Shown here: positions 17,043-25,081 of the stretch, piece by piece
How positions within the stretch are numbered: position 1 is the first letter of the stretch
Layout of the letters: every line of letters begins with the position of its first letter
Origin: Bacteroidales bacterium
Lineage (GTDB): Bacteria; Bacteroidota; Bacteroidia; Bacteroidales; Muribaculaceae
NCBI GenBank assembly: GCA_004557385.1
Contig: SFEA01000012.1
Location: 34,923-98,922 of the forward strand
Length of the DNA: 64,000 nucleotides
Direction: 5' to 3'
Notes under the pieces: model-generated
The model's input: only the letters and a program-made list of their open reading frames with translations
What the model was told of the DNA's origin: nothing
Databases searched by the model: none
Made by a program: the position numbers and the translations under genes

Positions 17043-17106
17043 CGTAACTTTATTGGCGATGACCGATATTTACTGAAAAAAAGACCATTAATATTAACTG
17101 AAAATA

Positions 17107-19107
17107 ATGAAAACTCTTGTTACGATGGCTGCATTGCTCATTGCAAGTGCCGGCGCACAGGCGCAAAAACTGTTTACGCTTGAAGATTTGAACTTCGGCG
17201 GCAAAAACTATAAGCAAATGACGCCTGAGCGCATCGATGCGCGCTGGTATGGCAACGACCTTATTCTCAACGAAAAAAATAGCTATTTCCGATATGACCT
17301 CGCCACAGGCAAGAAGGTGGCTGCCGACAAACCTGCTAACAAGGCGGTAAAGGCGCCCGAAGGGTTCCGTGTGCTTGAGTGGAACGAGGCTGGCAAGGCT
17401 TGGGCATTGCTCAAGGACGACAACCTGTATATTAAAGCACAAAACGGCGAGTTGCATCAGCTTAGCACCGACGGCTCTCGCGAGATTGTATACGGGCAAA
17501 GCGTACACCGCAACGAGTTTGGAATCTACAAAGGCACATTCTTTTCGCCCGACGGCAAGCAGTTGGCGTTCTATCGCATGGACCAATCGATGGTGACCGA
17601 CTATCCGCAGGTAAACACCTTTGAGCGCGTGGCTGCCTACGCTCCCGATAAGTATCCTATGGCTGGAATGACGTCGCATAAGGTGACCATCGGCATTGCC
17701 GATGTGGCTACGGGTGCCACTCGCTATCTCGACCTTGGCGATGTCACCGACCGCTATTTCACTAATATTGCTTGGTCGCCCGACGGCTCTACGCTCTATC
17801 TCATCGAGGTCAATCGCGACCAAACCGATGCCCGTCTCGATGCCTACGATGTCGCTTCGGGCAAAAAAATAACGACTCTCTACAGCGAACACAACGACCG
17901 CTACGTTGAGCCGCTGCATCCCATTCAGTTTCTGCCGTGGGATAGCTCGAAGTTCATTTATTGGAGCCAGCAAGATGGCTTTATGCACCTGTATTTGATG
18001 GATACTCAGGGCAATATCGTGCGTCAGCTCACCAAAGGCAATTGGGTGGTTGATGCTGTGGTGGGCTTCAATGCCAAAGCAAAGAGCGTGATTTATGTGT
18101 CGAACGAAATCAACCCGCTGCAGATGAACATATTCAGCGTTGATGTGAATAAAGGCACCCGTCGCCTGCTTGACAATGGGCTGGGCGTGCATAGCGCTAC
18201 ACTCAGCGCCGACGGCAGCTATCTGCTCGACAGCTGGAGTGAACCCGATGTGCCTCGAGTCTATGCCATCACCAACACCCGCACCGGCAAAAGCGTGGAA
18301 ATTCATCGCAGCGCCGACCCATGGCAAGGCTATCAAGTGCCCATCTTCGAGTCGGGAAGCATAAAAGCCGCCGACGGAGTCACCGACCTCTATTGGCGCA
18401 TGGTAAAGCCAGCCGATTTCAACCCGGCAAAGAAATATCCTACGGTGGTGTATGTCTACGGCGGTCCGCACGCCCACAACGTGGCTGCCTCGTGGCACTG
18501 GATGTCGCGCTCATGGGAAACCTATATGGCTCAAAAGGGATTCATCGTTTACATCCTCGACAATCGTGGCAGCGAAAACCGCGGCTTGGCTTTCGAGCAA
18601 GCCACTTTCCGCCAGCTTGGACAGATTGAGATGCAGGACCAAATGAAAGGCGTGGAATACCTCAAGACTTTGCCGTACGTCGATGCATCGCGCTTGGGCG
18701 TGCACGGCTGGAGCTTTGGCGGATTCATGACCATCTCGCTCATGACCAATTATCCCGATGTGTTCAAGGTTGGTGTTGCCGGTGGCCCGGTTATCGACTG
18801 GAAATGGTATGAGGTGATGTATGGCGAGCGCTATATGGACACTCCGCAAACTAATCCTGAGGGATACGAAAAAACTTCTCTGCTCAATCGCGCCAAGGAC
18901 CTCAAGGGACGCCTGCTCGTAATCACCGGCATGAACGACAACACCGTGGTGCCTCAGCACTGCCTGATGTTCCTTAATGCTTGCGCCGAAGCCGACACCT
19001 ACCCTGACTTCCTGGCTTACCCGGGCGAGGAGCACAACATGCGCGGACACAAGAGCGTGCATCTGCACGAAAAAATTACTCGCTATTTTGAGGATTATCT
19101 CAAGTGA
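17107..19107 (+). CDS. Secreted dipeptidyl-peptidase IV-type serine peptidase (S9B)
   Basis: The 666-residue protein has a signal peptide (ending AGAQAQ), a beta-propeller domain (to about residue 420) and an alpha/beta-hydrolase domain. The catalytic triad is Ser536 in GWSFGGF, Asp611 in GMNDNTV and His643 in EEHNMRG. The propeller segment VHRNEFGIYKG holds the Glu used by DPP IV to grip the free N terminus of substrates, and WSPDGSTLYLIEVNRDQT is a typical blade. It should release X-Pro or X-Ala dipeptides from peptides in the periplasm. Length fits the family (650-750). It lies 15 bp before miaA. Confidence 0.93.
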   Translation: MKTLVTMAALLIASAGAQAQKLFTLEDLNFGGKNYKQMTPERIDARWYGNDLILNEKNSYFRYDLATGKKVAADKPANKAVKAPEGFRVLEWNEAGKAWALLKDDNLYIKAQNGELHQLSTDGSREIVYGQSVHRNEFGIYKGTFFSPDGKQLAFYRMDQSMVTDYPQVNTFERVAAYAPDKYPMAGMTSHKVTIGIADVATGATRYLDLGDVTDRYFTNIAWSPDGSTLYLIEVNRDQTDARLDAYDVASGKKITTLYSEHNDRYVEPLHPIQFLPWDSSKFIYWSQQDGFMHLYLMDTQGNIVRQLTKGNWVVDAVVGFNAKAKSVIYVSNEINPLQMNIFSVDVNKGTRRLLDNGLGVHSATLSADGSYLLDSWSEPDVPRVYAITNTRTGKSVEIHRSADPWQGYQVPIFESGSIKAADGVTDLYWRMVKPADFNPAKKYPTVVYVYGGPHAHNVAASWHWMSRSWETYMAQKGFIVYILDNRGSENRGLAFEQATFRQLGQIEMQDQMKGVEYLKTLPYVDASRLGVHGWSFGGFMTISLMTNYPDVFKVGVAGGPVIDWKWYEVMYGERYMDTPQTNPEGYEKTSLLNRAKDLKGRLLVITGMNDNTVVPQHCLMFLNACAEADTYPDFLAYPGEEHNMRGHKSVHLHEKITRYFEDYLK

Positions 19108-19122
19108 TTTGCTTGCCGTAGC

Positions 19123-20034
19123 ATGAACCAGCAACCCACTTTAATCGTAATCACTGGTCCCACTGGGGTGGGCAAGACAGCCACTGCCATCGCCGTGGCT
19201 AAGGCGTTGGGCACCGACATCATCTCGGCTGACTCGCGTCAAATATATCGCGAAATACCCATCGGCACTGCTGCCCCAACTGCCGAACAGATGGCTGCCG
19301 TGCCTCACCACTTTGTGCAGTTTAAAAATCTCGACGACTACTACAGCGCAGCGCAATTCGAGGAAGACGTGATGCAACTGCTGCCGCAGCTGTTCAGCCG
19401 CAGCCCCTATGCGGTGATGTGCGGCGGTTCGATGATGTACGTCGACGCTGTTTGCCGTGGCATCGACGACATACCCACCATCAGCCCCGAGGTGCGTCAA
19501 GCCACCCTGCAGCTCTATCAAGCCGAAGGGCTCGACGGGCTGCTCGCTCGCTTGCAAGCTGCCGACCCGGAGTATTATGCCATCGTCGACCGCCAAAACA
19601 CGAAACGCGTAATCCATGCCATTGAAATAATCACCCAGTCGGGCGTCACCTACACCTCGCTGCGCCGTGGAACCGCCAAGCAGCGCCCATTCCGCATCGT
19701 CAAGGTAGCCCTCAACCTGCCGCGCCCACAGCTCTTCAAGCGCATCAACGCCCGCGTGCTGCAAATGATTGACATGGGGCTCGAGCAAGAGGTGCGAAGC
19801 GTCTACCATCTGCGTCACCTCAATTCGCTCAACACCGTGGGCTACAAGGAGATGTTTGCCTACTTCGACGGCGTAATGGACCGCGATACAGCCATTGCTC
19901 GCATCCAAAAAAACACACGCGTCTATGCCAAAAAACAACTCACTTGGCACGCCAAAGACCCATCAATAGTCTGGCTCGCACCCGACGATGCCACTAACGC
20001 CATCCTGCGCCTTGTTGCCGAGCAAGGCTGTTAA
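19123..20034 (+). CDS. miaA: tRNA dimethylallyltransferase
   Basis: A 303-residue cytoplasmic enzyme with the P loop ITGPTGVGKT (residues 10-19), the DMAPP-site block ISADSRQIYREIPIGTAAPT, and the C-terminal GYKEMFAYFDG with RIQKNTRVYAKKQLTW. It prenylates A37 of tRNAs that read UNN codons. It follows the DPP IV gene closely and may be cotranscribed with it. Confidence 0.96.
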   Translation: MNQQPTLIVITGPTGVGKTATAIAVAKALGTDIISADSRQIYREIPIGTAAPTAEQMAAVPHHFVQFKNLDDYYSAAQFEEDVMQLLPQLFSRSPYAVMCGGSMMYVDAVCRGIDDIPTISPEVRQATLQLYQAEGLDGLLARLQAADPEYYAIVDRQNTKRVIHAIEIITQSGVTYTSLRRGTAKQRPFRIVKVALNLPRPQLFKRINARVLQMIDMGLEQEVRSVYHLRHLNSLNTVGYKEMFAYFDGVMDRDTAIARIQKNTRVYAKKQLTWHAKDPSIVWLAPDDATNAILRLVAEQGC

Positions 20035-20178
20035 TAAACCTTAATTCTTGGCGGATATAAGGCTCCATAATTCAATTATTGTTGTTAACTTTGCATCGCG
20101 CCACTCGGCCAGGGTCTCACCTTGCAGGCTCGTAAAATACAGGGTGAATAAAGACTAAAAATTAATTTTTTTTGATTT

Positions 20179-20836
20179 ATGAATAAAAACAGAGTAGAGC
20201 TGCTGCTTGCGGCCGTGCTCTTGCTTGCCTGTGTGGGTTGGCAACATTTGCGGATGTGTGTTCTCGCTGGTGTGGTTGCAAAAGGTGATGCGCATGTCGT
20301 TTATCAGGCTGGGTATAATAGGCAGTGTGGCTTTGCTGTGCTATTTGGCTATTATGTACTGCATCGTGTCGCCGCACCTGAGCATCAACATGCTTTATTT
20401 GCCGCTTTTCTGCCGTGGCTTTGCCTACACCACCCTCAGCATAGTGTTCATGGCGTCGTTGCACGATGTGATGGATTTCAATCACTTCTTTCAGGGACTT
20501 AGCATTTTCAACATGATTCACATGGTGATTGGCGGTTGCCTGGGCTGCGCCGTTTATGCCAAAATGTTTGGTTGGTATGTGGCTGACGGCTTCGCACGCT
20601 ATTCTTCGCCTGCACTATGGGTGCATAACGCCGCACCGCTCAACGCCGATGCGTTGCTTGATAATATGCTTCTTGTGGGGGTTAAGGCAGTTTACGGTTG
20701 GGCTTGCTTTGGATGCATTGCGCTGGTGCTTGGCTTCATGTTGTTCGATTCGCCCATACGGCGTCACCGCTCCTACATGCTGCCGTGGCGGTTTGTGGGC
20801 AAGATGCTGAAGCATTACTATGGCTTGGGCAAATAG
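20179..20836 (+). pseudogene. Broken MFS transporter (C-terminal half, frameshifted)
   Basis: From the ATG at 20179 the frame reads MNKNRVELLLAAVLLLACVG then W, and loses the transporter. After one extra base near 20240, the next frame continues NICGCVFSLVWLQKVMRM and runs to 20836 with at least four further hydrophobic segments and LYLPLFCRGFAYTTLSIVFM. This resembles the second half of a 14-helix drug:H+ antiporter (DHA2/EmrB-like). The first half is absent; upstream is only the miaA end and a TAACTTTG box (20086-20093). It is therefore a decayed gene, unless the frameshift is a sequencing error in a short gene. Confidence 0.6.
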
Positions 20837-20842
20837 CGTGTG

Positions 20843-22069
20843 CTATAGCTCGCCGCGGCGTATGGCTTGCATGATGTTGGCAGGCGGCTGCTGTTGCAGT
20901 AGCTGCTGCTTCATATAATCCATATATGGTGCCACATGCTCAAAGAATTTCCGGTAGCCTTGGCACAAATAGTTGAGCCCGGGTTCACCTGTGGCGGTGT
21001 GGATGATTCGGTTCTTTGGGCACTCGCCGTTGCAGGCAAATAGCCATTGGCACTCGCGGCATTGCTGTGGCAGGGTGTCGTGCTTGGCGTTGCCAAATGC
21101 TTGCTGCTGTGGGCTGTACATCATCTCGGTGAGCGTTGATGTGTTGATGTTGCCCAGGCGGTATTCCGGGAAAACAAAGTGGTCGCAGCTGTATACGTCG
21201 CCGTTGTGCTCCATCACGCTGGCGTGGCCGCAGGTCTTTGCCAGAGTGCATACGCCGGGCTGTTCGCCCACCCAGTTGGCAAGTGTGCTGTCGAACATCT
21301 GAATGAAGTAGTTGCCCACGTCGCTGCGCACCCATTCGTCGAAGATGGTGCACAGGAAATTGCCCCATTGCTCTGCGGTGACCGAGAATTCAGCCACGGG
21401 GTCGCCCGTTTGGCATGGTGCGGCGAGGTGCCGCCCGTCGGCATGGCGGTGGATGCGCTCCACGATAGGTGTAAATTGTATGTAGTGGCAGTCAATCTCT
21501 TTAAAGAAGTGATAGAAGTCGAGCGGATAGTCGGCGTTGTAGTCGTTCACCACAGCCATGGCGTTCCATTGCACGCCGTAGCGGTTGAGGCGCTCGATGC
21601 CTTGCATCACTTTGCGCCACGAGGGGCCGCCGCCGGCTGTGCGACGATACTCGTCGTGAAACTCTTGCGGACCGTCAATCGACACGCCCACCAGCCAACC
21701 TTCGTCGGCAAGAAACCGGCACCACTCGTCGGTGAGCAGCGTGGCATTGGTTTGCAGACAGTTGTCGATGATTTTGCCATGGGCATATCGCTTTTGCAGC
21801 TCCACGGCTCGGCGATAGAACGACAGCGGGCGCATGAGTGTCTCGCCGCCGTGCCATGTGAACAGCACTTGCTGCATGGTTTGCGAGTTGATGTATTGGT
21901 CGATGAAGCGCTCAAGCAGCTGGTCGCTCATCACGCCTTGGCTTTGCGAATCGTAGAGGCACGATTTCTCAAGGTAGTAGCAGTAGGTGCAGCGCAGGTT
22001 GCAGCGCGCACCTGCGGGCTTGAGCATCACATACAGTGGGCGGGCAAATGGGTCGAAAACTTGTTGCAT
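20843..22069 (-). CDS. Anaerobic sulfatase-maturating enzyme (radical SAM/SPASM)
   Basis: A 408-residue enzyme with the radical SAM cluster motif at Cys23, Cys27 and Cys30 (CNLRCTYC), WHGGETLMRP, the SIDGPQEFHD block, and a C-terminal SPASM region with CTLAKTCGHASVMEHNGDVY, then CDHFV, CRECQWLFACNGECPK and YLCQGYRKFF. This is the anSME pattern. It converts an active-site Cys or Ser of sulfatases to formylglycine in the cytoplasm before export. No sulfatase is in the window, so its clients are elsewhere. It fits a mucin/heparan-feeding life. Confidence 0.92.
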   Translation of the reverse strand: MQQVFDPFARPLYVMLKPAGARCNLRCTYCYYLEKSCLYDSQSQGVMSDQLLERFIDQYINSQTMQQVLFTWHGGETLMRPLSFYRRAVELQKRYAHGKIIDNCLQTNATLLTDEWCRFLADEGWLVGVSIDGPQEFHDEYRRTAGGGPSWRKVMQGIERLNRYGVQWNAMAVVNDYNADYPLDFYHFFKEIDCHYIQFTPIVERIHRHADGRHLAAPCQTGDPVAEFSVTAEQWGNFLCTIFDEWVRSDVGNYFIQMFDSTLANWVGEQPGVCTLAKTCGHASVMEHNGDVYSCDHFVFPEYRLGNINTSTLTEMMYSPQQQAFGNAKHDTLPQQCRECQWLFACNGECPKNRIIHTATGEPGLNYLCQGYRKFFEHVAPYMDYMKQQLLQQQPPANIMQAIRRGEL

Positions 22070-22089
22070 GGCGGTTGCGGTGTGGAGTG

Positions 22090-22662
22090 TTATGGTTGTT
22101 CGTCGGAGGCTTGCTCGGTGCTCGAGTCGCCGATGATGAATAGCGAGAAGTTGACGCTGCCGTAGGTGCGGTGTTGATGGAAGTGGGGCAGCGACGAGAA
22201 GTCGTAGGCCTTGCTATGTTCCATAACAAACAGTGTGCCGGGTTTCACCAGCTTCGAAGCGAGTATTTTGCCGGGAATCTCGCCGAAGTTAGGCAGGTCG
22301 TATGGCGGGTCGACGAAAATCACGTCGAACGGCTGGGTTGTCGACTCGATGAAGCGGAACACGTCGCCCTTGATGAGCGTCATGTTCTTCACGGCAAGCA
22401 TGTCGCGCACCTTGCGTATGAAGTTGAATTGGGTGTGGCTTTTTTCTACGGTTGTCACCGAGGCACATTCGCGCGACAGGAACTCGAAGCTGATGGCACC
22501 GGTGCCTGCAAAGAGGTCGAGAGCCGTTGCGCCCTCAAGGTCGATGATGTTTTCGATGACGTTGAATATGTTTTCGCGTGCAAAGTCGGTAGTTGGGCGC
22601 GCGGTGATGTTGTTGGGCACGTCGAAGCGTCGGCGTCCGAATTTTCCTCTTATTATTCGCAT
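22090..22662 (-). CDS. rsmD: 16S rRNA (guanine(966)-N(2))-methyltransferase
   Basis: The true start is the ATG at 22662 (MRIIRGKFGRRRFDVP). The frame stays open far upstream, but that part is a shadow of the DUF3822 gene. The 190-residue enzyme shows the SAM-binding LDLFAGTGAISFEFLSR and the catalytic FVDPPYDLP, as in RsmD. It methylates the 2-amino group of G966 in 16S rRNA. It overlaps the end of the DUF3822 gene by 10 bp, so the two are coupled, a pairing I recall from other Bacteroidota. Confidence 0.94.
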   Translation of the reverse strand: MRIIRGKFGRRRFDVPNNITARPTTDFARENIFNVIENIIDLEGATALDLFAGTGAISFEFLSRECASVTTVEKSHTQFNFIRKVRDMLAVKNMTLIKGDVFRFIESTTQPFDVIFVDPPYDLPNFGEIPGKILASKLVKPGTLFVMEHSKAYDFSSLPHFHQHRTYGSVNFSLFIIGDSSTEQASDEQP

Positions 22663-23492
22663 AGGGCAAGCAGAATTAGTGGGTAGGGCGCTTTCACGGC
22701 ATCGTGACCGATGCGCATGGCGGCAGCCGGGAATATTGTGGGCATCACATAGTTGATGTATTTTCGCAGTATGGGCGTGAGCTGGTCGCGTTGCGGCTTG
22801 TCGCCAGCCATCTGCACTTCGTCGGCAAGCGGGTCGAGCCCGAAGCTTTGCCAAGCGTTGAGCACATAGAAAGCGGCATCGTCGGGGTTGCGATAGTCGA
22901 ACACGTTGGCCATGAGCAGCCTGCCTTTGCCGAAGATGCAAATGCGCATTCGTTCGGCGTCGAGGTGCAAAAACATTCGCTGCAGCGAGGTTTGCTGCTG
23001 CTTCGAGGCGTAGTATTCGCACAGGGGCATCAGGCTGTGCACAATGGGCGAATTGAAGAAAGTGCGTTGTAGAAAGCCCTTGGTGCCGCGGGGCAATTCG
23101 AACGCAATGGCAGCGCCGCAGCGTGGCATGGTGCACAATGCCACGTCGCCGTCGGCATCGGGAATTGATGCCGCAAACACTTCGGCAGCCAAATCGTCGT
23201 CGGCAGCCACCTCGGCAGGCAGCACGGCAAACCGGCTGCTTTCGCACACCACACGCACCGTGCCGTAGGGCTTGAGCAGCAGCGGATGGTCGTAGATGCA
23301 ATTTTCCAGGCTCTTCAGATAGTCGCCAAAACTCATGTCGAGGGCTATGGTGCCCCATGTGAGCGAGTTGTCTTGTGCTCGTGTGAACAGGGCATAGCTG
23401 ATGCTTTGTTCGCTGAGCCACAGATGCATGGTCCACAGCTCAGGATGCTGAATGTCGATGTCGGTTGCGCCGTTGGCGGGTGTGGTGCTCAT
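22653..23492 (-). CDS. DUF3822 family protein
   Basis: A 279-residue protein with no signal peptide. The features I associate with DUF3822 are a two-lobed actin-like (ASKHA) layout and its position directly upstream of rsmD. WLSEQSISYALFTRAQDN and an early FGDYLKSLENCIYDHPLLL fit the first lobe; FLHLDAERMRICIFGKGRLL and ANVFDYRNPDDAAFYVLN fit the second. Biochemical function is unknown. Its conserved tie to rsmD suggests a role in ribosome maturation or a related step, which is inference only. Confidence 0.8.
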   Translation of the reverse strand: MSTTPANGATDIDIQHPELWTMHLWLSEQSISYALFTRAQDNSLTWGTIALDMSFGDYLKSLENCIYDHPLLLKPYGTVRVVCESSRFAVLPAEVAADDDLAAEVFAASIPDADGDVALCTMPRCGAAIAFELPRGTKGFLQRTFFNSPIVHSLMPLCEYYASKQQQTSLQRMFLHLDAERMRICIFGKGRLLMANVFDYRNPDDAAFYVLNAWQSFGLDPLADEVQMAGDKPQRDQLTPILRKYINYVMPTIFPAAAMRIGHDAVKAPYPLILLALCE

Positions 23493-23704
23493 AGTGGTTT
23501 GTAAAAAAATATTTTATATGTTGGGGGATATTGCCGTAGCGCGGCTTCCCTGCCAAATTGTTCAAAAAAGTTATTGTATAAGAGGCTATGTGATGATGTG
23601 CCGCGAAGTGCGTGGCAGCATACTGCCTCCGTAGGCTTGCACAAAGTTACTGAAAATCTTCGGGAATTGCCAAATTGCAGATGCTCGAAGTGCAGCAAGG
23701 CGGT

Positions 23705-25072
23705 TCATTCTACGAGGGTGTTGAAGCTGTCGATGATGTCGTTAATCACCATTTTGCGGAACAGCCAGTGGTGCATGCCGCCGGGTATTCGTTGCAGCAT
23801 CTCGTCGTCGATTGACAGCACATACAGCGGTCGAATGCGCCACGAGTGGTTGTAGCGGTTCTTCCAATCATACATGCAGTATTCCCACCAATGACAGTCG
23901 GCGCGCCACCATTCGCCGGTGGTGTAGCCGTTGTTCAATCCCCAACGTGTAGCCCCGAGGGCATCGGCATGGCCGCATTGGCGAAAGATATTGTAAGGAG
24001 CGAGCCCGAGGTCAATCACGCGTCCGAGGCTCACGCGGCACACAATCAGCGAGCCTGCGCTGTAGTGCAGCGCGGTAGAGCGGGCGGGGGCGAAGTAAAT
24101 GCCGTTGCCGGCAAAGTTGCCGCCACCCACGTTCCACACCTCGGTGCGCCAGCTGTTGTTGCCCACGCGACCGCGGCTTTGTGTGATGCTTTCGCTGGCG
24201 GTGGTGTCGGTGCCGTGAAAGAGTGTGAGTGCCGGAATAAAGGTGTCGACTACGGTCCAGATACCGCTTTCGATGAATGTGAGCGAGCCGTGCCACATGG
24301 GATATTTGATTATGCGCCATGGCAGCCAGATGAGCCAGTTTATCCAATTGTCGTCGCCGCCTTCGCGATAGTGGCTGGGATAGAGCACTTCAAGGGCATA
24401 GTTCAGCGACTCGAACGAGCAGTGCACCACAAGGTTATAGTAGACGGCATTGACAAAACGCAGCGGGGTGAGGGCGATGTATAGCGGGATTTTCACCCAT
24501 TCGAATATCTGCCGCAACTCCTGGTTGCGCGAGTCGTTGCCGCTGTTGAACTTGAAAAACAGTCGCCAAGGCTTTGAGGCATAGCGTTGCAGCCAATTCA
24601 TGAAATAGAACGGCAGGCATGCCACCCAATAAACTTTATACGCCACCACGCTGATTATCGAAGCGCACCACAGCATGAGTTTGCGCACCACGATGATGCC
24701 AATCACCCAAAGAATGGCTGTCCAAGCCCAGCCGATTATGGTGGGCACTAATCCGTGCGACTTTGCTTTGCGAGGAGCCTCGGCTTGAGGCGCAGGCACC
24801 GGTCCTGCATATTGCAGATAGTTTGCAGAGCAGTATGCTGTTGTGTTGCCGCTCATCTCCACGATTGCCCAATTGTTGTAGGTGAAATTGGTAACCTTCA
24901 CCTCGCTGCCTCGGGGCAGAGTTGTCACCTTGGAGTAGCTTTTGCCTGGTCCGTTGCGGAAATTGAGGTCGGTGGTGGTAGTGTATATTGCAGGCAGCGA
25001 GTGCTCGGTAGCGGCACACACTTCAATGCAGCACAATATCAGCAGAGCTGTTATGAAGGAGCGTAGGGTCAT
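23705..25072 (-). CDS. SH3b - membrane - PARP-like ADP-ribosyltransferase fusion
   Basis: The 455-residue protein begins with a signal peptide (about 1-21). An SH3b domain follows (27-90: LNFRNGPGKSYSKVTTLPRG, then EVKV), then one or two membrane helices (108-130, 133-160), hydrophobic amphipathic segments to about 270, and a C-terminal domain that reads like the PARP/ART fold. LTLFHGTD gives His286. GNGIYFAPARSTALHYS gives Tyr326 and the conserved Ser332. WEYCMYDWKNRYNHSWRIRP with YVL gives Glu397 in the place of the catalytic Glu, completing an H-Y-E triad. LIVCRVSLGRVIDL matches the strand after it. Gene order makes it the third gene of a sensor-kinase operon, 9 bp after the second kinase. 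The ART call is motif recognition only; target and sidedness are unknown. Confidence 0.65.
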   Translation of the reverse strand: MTLRSFITALLILCCIEVCAATEHSLPAIYTTTTDLNFRNGPGKSYSKVTTLPRGSEVKVTNFTYNNWAIVEMSGNTTAYCSANYLQYAGPVPAPQAEAPRKAKSHGLVPTIIGWAWTAILWVIGIIVVRKLMLWCASIISVVAYKVYWVACLPFYFMNWLQRYASKPWRLFFKFNSGNDSRNQELRQIFEWVKIPLYIALTPLRFVNAVYYNLVVHCSFESLNYALEVLYPSHYREGGDDNWINWLIWLPWRIIKYPMWHGSLTFIESGIWTVVDTFIPALTLFHGTDTTASESITQSRGRVGNNSWRTEVWNVGGGNFAGNGIYFAPARSTALHYSAGSLIVCRVSLGRVIDLGLAPYNIFRQCGHADALGATRWGLNNGYTTGEWWRADCHWWEYCMYDWKNRYNHSWRIRPLYVLSIDDEMLQRIPGGMHHWLFRKMVINDIIDSFNTLVE

Positions 25073-25081
25073 CGTGCGGGG

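Noticed and set aside
22663..23436. Long N-terminal extension of RsmD
   Set aside because: That part overlaps the DUF3822 gene in another frame and looks random. RsmD proteins start with MRIIxGxxxGRRL-like sequence, which is at 22662.
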